Shown: positions 47,601 through 59,600 of the stretch, one piece after another | How positions within the stretch are numbered: the stretch's first letter is position 1 | Layout of the letters: every line of letters starts with the position of its first letter | Program-made: the position numbers and the translations under genes | Source of the DNA: Siphonodentalium dalli | Lineage: Eukaryota > Mollusca > Scaphopoda > Gadilida > Siphonodentaliidae | Assembly (NCBI GenBank): GCA_032622095.1 | Contig: CP136068.1 | Span: 135,169,989-135,233,988, forward strand | Direction of reading: 5' to 3' | Length of the DNA: 64,000 bases | Notes under the pieces: model-generated | What the model saw: only the letters and a program-made list of their open reading frames with translations | Database searches by the model: none | Told to the model about the DNA's origin: nothing

Positions 47601-50600
47601 GACACGATTTCAAAGCTTGACAGGAGATTTAACTTTTCAACTGGGATTTTGATGTGTAAATTTGACTTTAATTGTGATCTTACAGTAATGCCCTAAATAA
47701 TTGATTCCTTAACCACAGCAGAATTATGGGTAATTTTTTCGGAAACATGGCTTGTTGTCATTCATCGGAGAGCTTCCGATGAATGGCAACAAGCCATATT
47801 TCCAACTAAATCCTGAAAAATTACCCATAATTCTGCTGTGGTTAAGGAGTTAATTATTTAGGGCATTACTGTACTTGAATTAAGAATGATATCAATTGTT
47901 ACTCACTGGTCCTTGTGTTTCATTTCTATCCTCGACCCGTCGATGGACAACTCCTGCCTCTCTTTGGCTGCCTGAAAGAAACAGTAGATTGAACTCAAAT
48001 TCAAGCTAGGCACATCAAATTTGTTTAATTTTGCTCCTATCACGGGACAAGATGATTGCATCTCTGGTGCTGACATAACCATAAGGTGGCAAATTGAAAC
48101 ACAGGCAGGACAGAGCCCAAATATAAAAAGATCTGGATCAAGCAAAAGTTTACAAGAAGTGGGTTAATACCACACATTCTGCTATATATGCGAGGCTCCA
48201 TATGGGAGACTCGCATAAATAAGAGAATGCTTTGACACAGGATTTTCGCAAAAATTATAAGGGTTAAATTAATTACTGCTAAATGATGCCACTAACATAC
48301 AGTGGAAAAATGTAATGGAGATGCCATAACCATGCTATATAACACATCCCAGATGAAGGTACTATCTGGGATTATCCAGGAACTTATAGCATTGTTTAAC
48401 CCTTTCTTTACTAAATGGACTCTCCCACCCAGTTACAAAAGTATATATTAGAATGATCTATTATTCATGTGAAGGGGTGTTTAGGAAAATTGAGCAGACA
48501 TAAAGATATTAATACAAGTGCAGAAGGATTCAAATTTAATGGTGGGAAACATTTCCTAAGGGAACTACTCATCAATGAGTATGTAGTAAAGAACGGGTTA
48601 AGATGAAATGCACTCTTTTTTAATACCCTAAATTTTGGATGTTCAGAATGTATAACAACTTACTGTGGTTGTGCTGAAGTACGTCCATAAGTATGAACCT
48701 ATAGCGATGAAGAGGGTAACCAAAAAAACCCGAATAGGCACCATAGGCCAATCACATGTAAAGGTGAGGTAAGCAAGTGCTTGGGAAAGCAATATGGACT
48801 GAAGTTTAACCCTTTACCCAACAGAAGGGCCCTGTGCCAATGCATTCTCTTATATATGCGAGTCGACCATAGGTCGCCTCGCATATATAAGAGAATGCAT
48901 TGGCTTAACACATTAAAAATTATAAAATTGTTAAAGAATGTAAGAAAAAATGGTAAAAAGTGTTAAAAAAAGATTTTTTTTAGGCCAATGCATTCTCTTA
49001 TATATGCGAGGCGACCTATGGTCGACTCGCATATATAAGAGAATGCATTGGCACAGGGCATAACTGTAACTATCACAATGTGGTCAAGGAGCCGGTTCCA
49101 ATGATATCCATATGTGTATGGTTCTATTGAGACAGACCGAAGATATTTTAGGCTGTTGAATCTTTATTTGGCCGGTTTTGGCCGGTTTGTTGGGTAAAGG
49201 GTTAAGCCATAATAGGCATTGACTGGAGTAATAAGACAGAGCACTCACCTTGAGTAATGAGAAGTTTGACGTTCTTGCGATGAAATCAGTGAAATCTGCG
49301 AGCTTCTTCTCCTTCTGTCTGTGATTCTCTCGAATCTGGAATGTGATCCACTAACGTAAACATCAGTTTAAAAGTGCTCTTCATTTTCAAGGATAATTTA
49401 TCCCTTTACCCAACAGAAGGGCCCTGTGCCAATGCATTCTCTTATATATGCGAGTCGACCATAGGTCGCCTCGCATATATAAGAGAATGCATTGGCTTAA
49501 CACATTAAAAATTATAAAATTGTTAAAGAATGTAAGAAAAAATGGTAAAAAAAGATTTTTTTTAGGCCAATGCATTCTCTTATATATGCGAGGCGACCTA
49601 TGGTCGACTCGCATATATAAGAGAATGCATTGGCACAGGGCATAACTGTAACTATCACAATGTGGTCAAGGAGCCGGTTCCAATGATATCCATATTTGTA
49701 TGGTTCTATTGAGACAGACCGAAGATATTTTAGGCTGTTGAAGCTTTATTTGGCCGGTTTTGGCCGGTTTGTTGGGTAAAGGGTTAACACAACAGATACA
49801 GAAACACCATCGGATTCCCATAAATTCAATTGTAGGGATATTCATATAATAAGCTCTTGAACAAACGACATTGAAACTTATTTTCTTAACATCCCTACAA
49901 ATGAACTATTGGGAATCAAATAACTACCCATCAGGAAGTATCCAGTTATCTAAGAGTAATTAACCCTTTCATGATGGGAGCTGGTGCAGCATTAAAGATC
50001 CTGTGCCAGTGCATTCTCTTACATAAGCGAGTCTCGCATAGGCAGCCTCACATATATAAGAGAATGCACTGGCTTAAAAGTTCAAGGTAAATATTGTTAG
50101 GCCAACAATGCATTCTCTCCTATGGGAGACTCGCATATATAAGAGAATGCATTGGCACAGGGTTTTCGCATCAATTCAGGAAACTCCTGTTGTGAAAGGG
50201 TTAAATCCTAAGGCCCTGGAAATATTCAAATTAGTTCCATATTCTCCACTCTATTCACAACTAGGAATATCATATAATTTTATTTTTATCATTCATAGCT
50301 GTGCCACCACGTAAAACCAGACCACTGAATTGTTTGTAGAAGTTAGTTCTTTGAATAACAATAAATTTTCTCCTTCTAAATAGAGGATCTCTAATGAGTC
50401 GCAATTCTACACATAATTTATTAACCCGTTATCCAACAAACCGGCCAAAACCGGCCAAATAAAGCTTCAACAGCCTAAAATATCTTCGGTCTGTCTCAAT
50501 AGAACCATACAAATATGGATATCATTGGAACCGGCTCCTTGACCACATTGTGATGGTTACAGTTATGCCCTGTGCCAATGCATTCTCTTATATATGCGAG

Positions 50601-53600
50601 TCGACCATAGGTCGCCTCGCATATATAAGAGAATGCATTGGCCTAAAAAAAATCTTTTTTTAACACTTTTTACCATTTTTTCTTACATTCTTTAACAATT
50701 TTATAATTTTTAATGTGTTAAGCCAATGCATTCTCTTATATATGCGAGGCGACCTATGGTCGACTCGCATATATAAGAGAATGCATTGGCACAGGGCCCT
50801 TCTGTTGGGTAAAGGGTTAATTGAGTGTGTTATATTTGATTCAAAGTGAGCTTTAGTGAGACTCGAATCGAATTTAGTGGATGAAGTTAATAAATTTTGT
50901 ATAGAATTGTGCCGAATTTGAGATCCATTTTATCACATAATCACATTTTAGCAAGGAAAAATGATACTGAAACGGCTAGGGTTAAAAAAATAATAATATT
51001 AATATCCATATCACAACCAAAGAGGAAATAAGACACCTTCAAGAAAAAATATTGTTCCAATTTAAATGTGTATTTTCATGTTGACAAAATTGTTCAACCG
51101 CCCTTATCACCCATGTTTATCTCACAACCCATGTTTATCTAACAGTCATTAATAACCCAACACATATTGAATATCATAATAATATTCTAATTAACATAAA
51201 ATTGTAATTTCCGGCATTGACATCGATATCATTGTGGTAAGCTCTTACGTCACTGCAATTGCCAATAATACACATTACCAAAAAATATGAGGCCGGATTT
51301 TGGGGGCTAATTATGTGATAAAGTAGTGTTGAGATGAGCTGTCCCTGTACAGTAATACTCATATTATTGTGAACTTTATATGTAGCTTTAACCCTTTCAT
51401 GATGGGAGCGCTAGTGCAGCATTAAAGATCAGGTGCCAGTAAATTCTTTATATACGAGAGTCTCCCATAGGGATCATAGGGAGCCTCACATAAATAAGAA
51501 AATGCACTGACTTACAAAGTCAAGGTAAATATTGTTAGGCCAATGCATTCTCTTATATATGTGAGGCTCCCTATGGGAGACTCGCATATATAAGAGAATG
51601 CACTGGCACAGGGTTTTCGCAAAATTGCAGGATGCTCCAGACATCCTTTACTTGATTCTACATAACTATCCCCCTTTGTTACCTCAGCATAGAATTCCTG
51701 CTCATCGAGTACATCCTGGTTCTTTTGAGCTTCCATTAGCTCACACTGAGTTGCCAGGACGATCTGTGCTCGCTCTTCCACAGCTCGTGATATAGCTTCC
51801 AACGCCTCGTGGTCAGGTGTTGTTGGCCGCACATCCTCAACATCCAGCTCACCAATGATTTCAGTCCAAACTTCTCCCAGCTGTGAAAATAAAACCCAGA
51901 GATTAAAACCAAGAACAGCGAGAGCAGCAGGTTTACCCTTTCATGGTGGGAGTTGGGCTGGTGCAGCATTAAATATCCTGTGCCAGTGCATTCTCTTATA
52001 TATGCGAGTCTCCCATAGGGAGCCTCGCATATATAATAGAATGCACTGGCTTACAAAATGGATTCTCTCAGTCATTTATAAAAGTATGCATTGGAATGGT
52101 CTATTATTCATTTGAAGGGGTCAAGAAAAATAAGCGATGACAAAGTGATGAAAAGAGAGCAGAAGTAATCCTCTTCATTGGTGGGTAATGTTCAGATAAT
52201 AAGTTCAATAAACAAACTTAAACTTATCATCTCCTATCATCTTCCTAAGGGAACTACTCGTCAATTAGTATTTAGTATTTAAGCCAACTGGTGGTCCACC
52301 GACTAGGGTACATGTAAAATTTGATGTTAAGAGAATAGTTAATACCTTGAAATCCATGTATTTCTCTATAACAGTAAGAGTAACATGATCTTCCACAGTC
52401 AGACCAGGCAAGTCTGTGAATCCTGTAAATAACATAGCAATAAATCAATAAGTCAATTGTAGTTTGCACATGGTACTAGTACAAAATGCAATACACAATC
52501 TAGATGTTTGAGTTTCTGAGGGTTAAGCCTTTCTATACTAAAGCATCACTGAGAGCTTTCCGATGAATGGCAACAAGCCATATTTCCGACTATATCCTGA
52601 AAAATTACCAATAATTATGCTGTGGTTAAGGAGTCGATTATTTAGGGCATTCATGTATCTTCAATGTTTGAAGTTACAAACACTACATTCACCTTCAATA
52701 TCCAAACATTTTCAGGTTTAGAAATCTTCGAGATGTAATTCCTCACTCACCTATTTTGCAAAACAATGAGTATATTTTCGCCCTCATGTTCTCGGATACA
52801 TCGACTATGGACTGGCTCGGGCATGTCGCAGGAAGGGGAGTAACTCCTTGCTGCTCCTGGAACATCCCCATAATCGGCTTCTTAGGGTCTGTAAAATAAT
52901 TCAATAGTTTAGTGTCTGGACAAAAGAAGTATTCAACAGAAACTGAGCTATTAACTTGATGGGAGCAGCGCTGGTGCAGCATTAAAGATCATGTGCCAGT
53001 GCATTCTCTTATATATGTGAGTATCCCATAGGGAGCCTCTCATATATAAGAAAATACACAGGCTTACAAGGTCACAGTAAATAATGTTAGGCCAATGTAT
53101 TCTCTTATATATGCGAGGCTCCCTATGGGAGATTGGCATATAAAAGAGAATGCATTGGCACAGGGTTTTTGCAAAATTTCAGGAAGCTCCAGTAATGGAA
53201 GAGTTAAATCGGAGAGGTATCTTTAATGATGGAGAGACAAACTTACCAACTAAAGCTCCATTGTCATCGCGCTCGACTCCCATTTCTCGCTCCTCATTCC
53301 TGTAAATCTCACACAGTAGGTGTCCCGCAGTGCAGTGATCCTTCCCTCGCCATGCAATCACGTGATTAACTGTCTTTGGATTCTCACAAAGGTCAAGGAT
53401 ACAGCCCAGAATCAGATTGTGCATGTTCTTAGGGCAAGTCTGAAAAAGATATAAAGAAACAGATATAGAGGATCTCACATGAGTTTCTATTTTATACAGA
53501 ATTTATCAACCGAGTTCACTAAATTCGATTTGAGCCGAGGTTTACAGAGGCTCAAATAGAATTTAGAGGACGAGGTTGATAAATTCCGTATAAAATAGGA

Positions 53601-56600
53601 CGAGTGTGAGATACCTTTTATCACATGATCAAATAAACCCGAAGCAACGCGAAATATTCATCGAAAACAACAATCATAAACTACAGCGATCGCAAGTTAT
53701 TTGAAGAACGCCGTGACGTCATCGCACGCGCTGATATTAAACGTGTCTATTACCGATAATTATGAAACTGCTTTTATGGCCAAATTATGTGATAAATAAG
53801 TATGTCAAAAAACGTAAGACGAAAACATATAAGTTGCAAGAAGTTGCACCGACAGTGCTGTCATACCCCTACATTGCAAATTCAAACATGGGCAAGTTGG
53901 AACCCAAATACTGAAACCTGGATAAAGCACTGGTCCTTGTTTTAACTACTAGACATCCAACATTCCTTTTATGTTGTTTTCCACAATGTAAAATTAATGT
54001 AACAACCACCGAAATTTGATTGAATTTTGCACAAAATATTGACAACTTATAAATTAGCCTTGGCAAAAAAATAGCATCAAAACAAAAGTGATATTATTCA
54101 AAGCTCGTCCCATTGACATTCAGTTATCAGTTCAGGCACATCCTGGATTTAAATATTATAGTTATACTCAACTATAATACATAGTTAAATTTGACCATGC
54201 AAAATTACCTGTTTTTGTGGAAACTATAGGGTTGTGCATTAGGGCCGTAACGATTAACAGCTCCACGATTCGATTCGAATCACGATGTTTCCCTGACGAT
54301 TCGATGCGCATCGCGATGCAGATACTCTGGAGTACATGTATGATATCTGATATCAGCGGGACAAGTGGGTCATTTAGATCATACCTTATCATGATTATGA
54401 TAACTTATTATGACAACTGTTCAATATTGTAACCCCGATGGGGTACTTGTGTTATCAATGAAACTAATATCAGTTCTTAATATTTATTCACTTCTGGATA
54501 TGATAAGAAATGTTTTCAACGAGTGTAGTTGAATCATTTTGCGGTAAAATTCTGGGTTTGCGACAATTCAAAAATACAGAATCGAATCTGCAATGAAATG
54601 AATCGTGAATCGCATCGAGAATCAGAAATCACGATGCATCAAAATCGTGATTAATCGTTATGGCCCTATTGTGCATCACTGTACACAGCCACATTGCACT
54701 TTTAACAGTACTGATACAAATGAACAGTATCAAGATCAAATTCGTTTTGCAACCTTTTGCGCCAACTTATTTTTAAATACTTAATAATCGCACAAACACG
54801 TTGCAGACGGCTCATAGCCTCATAGTCATATTTCACTCAAGCTCTGCTTTTGTGAAGTATATACTTTGTGAGGTAATGAACACATAGATATATATATAGG
54901 TACAAGTCTTTATTACGTCGTGAATAAGATACAAGCAGTGTATACAAATGTGATGATCAAGTCGCCGCGAAGTAAGGTCCCCGAATGGGTGATGCCTGGT
55001 GTGGGTGATGCCTGGAGAGGTATACGAACCTCGAGATGAGATGAGTCTAGTGAAAGCATGATGTGATGGGATGTGGCTGTTTCTTATATACTATTTGGGA
55101 TGCATATTAGATGAGGCGTTTGGCAATACACATCGGGATTGGTTCCGCCGTTATGGTAATTTCCCTTGACCATATTTGGGAGCCATCTTCATTGTGTGTA
55201 TGTCTTCGCTGGGAGTAAGACGTGTGAGGTTTCGTTAAGAACCGAACACGAATATTTGAGTTTGGGGTTCTATATATTGGGACATTCGTATAGTTTGAAT
55301 CAAGTTGTGAGATTATAATGGGGCGTTATGTCACAACTTTTGCTGTCTACAACTCACTCGATAAAAGATTCTTGATTAATATGCGCATTGTGTTCTATCT
55401 ATATCATACCTCTAGGAGATCTGTCAACAGGAACACGCCTTCCTTCTCTAGGAAATAGTCTTCTGTAGTGAAGCAGCCGACCACTGAACACCTAAAAATA
55501 CAAATATATATATTAAAGCATCTAAGAACCAAATACCAAGATGTGAGGGAAAACAGATAGGCGAAAGTAAGGTGCAAGTATGAGATTAGGGCCTGTTTAA
55601 AGGTACTCAATCCTATTCGTAACATTCATTCATTGTCACCAACATGTGTTTGTTCATAAAACAGAACAAGGTTTAGCAAGCTTAGTGATCTTGGTGATCT
55701 CCGCAGTGCCTCCAAACTTGACATCTCATTTCTATTTTAAAGATGCATTATCCAAATTAACCCTCCTAAATTACTATTTCTTTGGCTTTGGGGGTTAAAA
55801 AATATTTGATTCGAGTAGAGTAACCCACCATCAAGCTCATAGTGATCAGATATCGATTTTTGAAGTTTGTTATTTCTCGAGATGTGTAATAATATGCGGC
55901 CCAGAAACACGTGGTCAAACGGAGGGTTTCAGACAAAATTGCGGATGAAGGTGGATCTCTAAAATCAAATTTCGTGATATATTAGTGATAATACAGCCAT
56001 ATTTTGTTGAACAAAATGTTGACAAATAACAAATTTTGGGAAATTTGATACCATAGTTGACAGTAGTTAGCATTATTTTGTTGCAATAAATCGATTCTGA
56101 TAACTAAAGCGTATTTTGAATAAATGTTGTTGTTGTTGTATCTTGATGGTATGGGAACCATCTGATCGGATTGAGTACCTTTAAACCTTTCTATACTAAA
56201 TGTATAACATACAGTTATAAAAGTATACATTGGAATGGTCTATTATTCATTTGGAGGGATGTTCAGGAAATATGAGCAGACAACAGACAAATAGAAAGTG
56301 CAGAAGGAATCCTATTCATCAGTGGGAAATGTTCAGACAATAAGTTCAAACAACAATCTATGGTCATTTGTTAAACTAATTATCTGAACATTTCCTAAGG
56401 GAACACCTCGTAAATAAGTATTTAGTATAGGAAGGATTAAATCAAGACAAAAAGGACAGTAGTCTCGGCATATTCCAGCGACTGAATAGTTTTGGAAAAA
56501 AGCAGTTGTGGGGGGGGGGGGGGTTGAAATATATCTTCAGGTGTGAATAATAATTTTTAACAATTGCCAAATTTATATGTATACACCGTAGCCATAAAAT

Positions 56601-59600
56601 ATTATCCATTTTACGCTGTTATTTGCAAGTTATTTTTTAACCATTTTTGAACATCCATAAAACACAAATGTGAAATTTGTTATGGCGATTCTCATCTAAA
56701 GTATTGTGATACATCTTGATACACATACATATAGTTTATTTTTACGCAATTTTAAAAGTCATACATGTGGGATCTACATCGAATAAGGTTACTGACAATA
56801 TACAATACTGATTGTGACCAAAAACAAGGCATACCTCTTTCCCAATTAAATGAAAGGACTCATATCCTATGTGATTAAAACCTTCCTGCAATTTGAAGGT
56901 CTATATACTTACCACACACAGTCAACTGCAGTCAGAAGTAATCGATGATGACCCAAACCACTGTTTAGTAATTTTGGGTCTGTCTTCAAATACCGAATAG
57001 CAACATCAACACCAATCGTACCAAACAGTTCCTATAAAATGAAAATTAGTCAGTCATTCTTGGCAGTGAAGCTTGGTTTCAATCATTCTGTACCATTGGA
57101 TTGAAAATTCTCAAAGTCTGTTTATAATCCACTTAAATACAAACTAAATTTTTAGTTCACAGTACTAAAAATGAACATTAAAACTATATTCAATACATGT
57201 ATCCTACATTGTAAAAGGGAACTTCAATGTTGCATAAGAATTCATTCGGGTAGGACTGTCCTTCCAAAAATGTATAAAAATGACCCAACAAGCATGTATT
57301 TATTTCTTAAAACTAATGTCTAACTGAAACAAAATTATGGCAGTCATAGACCATTTTAAACACGTCACAGTCTGCAACCCTCGAAATTAGGAAAAATGTC
57401 CCATGACAAATTTAATGATGTGGCATGTTAGATTTCAAATGTTGCCACAGCATTTCCCCTTATTGCCCTGGCCAATTTTGAGGACTGCAGTCTCAGACAG
57501 CAGACTTACTTTGGGCCTGAATAGTATCAAGCCTTGAAATAGCGTGTCTGTCATTTGCAGAATGAGGTCCCCAGAGGGTGAATTTAGTGATGCTACCCCA
57601 CATAGCGGGCTAGCATCACCAAATTCACCCTCTGGGGACCTCATTCTGCAAATGACAGACACGCTATTTCAAGGCTTGAATATTATGGCTATCTATTGTT
57701 ATCAAACGTATGTTTGCAGCCACGTATACACTGCTTTCTGTTCACACTAACTCTGACCTTTCTGTGGATGTCATTTTCACATAGGCATGAGAGAATCATC
57801 AACATGTCTGACTGCATCTCCACATCGACAGCATCGTCTTCTATCTTACTCGACGTTGCATGATCCAAGATTGCTGGAAAATAGCACCCGAATAAGTGAT
57901 GTGAAGGAAAAATAGCACAGAATCATTGTTGTCATGGTAAAATAGCACTCGCATCAGTGACAGCATGGTAACATAGCACCAGAATCGGTGACGGCATGGA
58001 CAAATTCAGAACTACTTTTGTGTAGTCAATCACACTTATTAGCATAACAGATACTAATATATCTCTTTTACTAGCAAATTTTCTTGCTGCACCAATCCAT
58101 GTCCACTAAAACAAGTGTTAGTTGCCACCCCATATTCCCATAGCAAATGATCCCTGTTTATAAGCATAGCTAATTATCAATATAACGAGTCGGTGGTAAC
58201 TTAACATCATATAACTCATCGTCTTGTGATAAAAGATTACCACTGATTGCCTGCTTAACCCTTTCTACACTAAATATTCATTGACGAGTAGTTGCCTTAG
58301 GAAATTATTATCTTATTGAACTTATTATCTGAACATTTACCCCAATGAATATTAATGAAAATTTTTATTTTGTATTATCAGTTTTCTGTCTGTTGTCTGC
58401 TTTTATTACCTGAACAATCCTCCAAATGAATAATAGACCATGCCGATGTATACATTTGTAACTGACTGGGAGAATCCATTCAGTATAAACGGATAAATTA
58501 GCCAGGTTGATTATATCCTAATAAACTGAATCACGATTGATGACACCAGTAACTTGCAGTAAGGGTGTCACTCTTCTAGCTAGCCGCAGCAGTGTAAGCT
58601 AGTTTTGGGACATTAGCTCCACACTCAGAAAGAAGCAATCTGTGCTGTCTTGAGTCGACCATTAAAAATGAAGTGCCTTGGTATTTAACACTTTCTATAC
58701 TAAATGGATTCCCCCAATCAGCTATAAAAGTATAGAGTGGAATGGTCTATTATTCATATGGAGGGGTGTTCAGGACATACACAGAACGACACATTAAAAT
58801 ACAGGATTAGAAGGTTTATATAGGCTCATTCAGGGCGTGTTTGTCATCTGTGATGATTCTTTTATTTAAATAGATCCAGTTTCATGGTCGAGGCGAACGT
58901 CATGTACGTCATTTTGCGTCAACGAGATGCGTATGGAACGTACGTTGCATACGGATTTGTAAATATGGAACAGCAATAACACTGTACTTCTAGGAACAAG
59001 CGTGTAATAAAAATTAACAGATGACAAACATACAAAAATATAACAGAAGTGTAGAATCATATTCATTGGATGGAAATGTTCAGATAATAAATTCAAACTG
59101 TGGTCATTTGATGACTATTATCTGAATATCTCCTAAGGGAACTACTCATCGTGAGTATTATAATAGAAGGAATCAAGACATCTGTAGCAAAAATTTGTTC
59201 TCTAAAAACAATCCATCATTGGGAAATATCTCATATCAATTAAGTTTATGCAAATCTAAGCGAAATGTTTGAAGTCGACACACATAGAATTCATCCTGAA
59301 ACTTTACAGCTATGGGTTTATAAATTACATTTAAAACATCTTGATTCCTTGAAATTAGTAAAAAGTTTACCATAGGAACAGGTTGAACCTCGAAACTAAA
59401 TTTTCCAGAAGGAACTTTTACATTTAAAACATCTTGATTCCTTGAAATTAGTAAAAAGTTTACCATAGGAACAGGTTGAACCTCGAAACTAAATTTTCCA
59501 GAAGGAACTTACTTGACAACTGATTGATAGCTCCTTGATCAACTAAATCCTGAAGTACCGTCTCATCTCCGGTCGATACCACGCTCCTCATTAACCGCAA

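Noticed and set aside
47903-48145. 80-codon minus-strand frame as an independent gene
   Set aside because: Only 47907-47971 is coding, as a CFAP69 exon; the rest is intron read-through.
59236-59466. 76-codon frame with an internal repeat
   Set aside because: It is produced by the 93-bp duplication in the CFAP69 intron and has no splice support.
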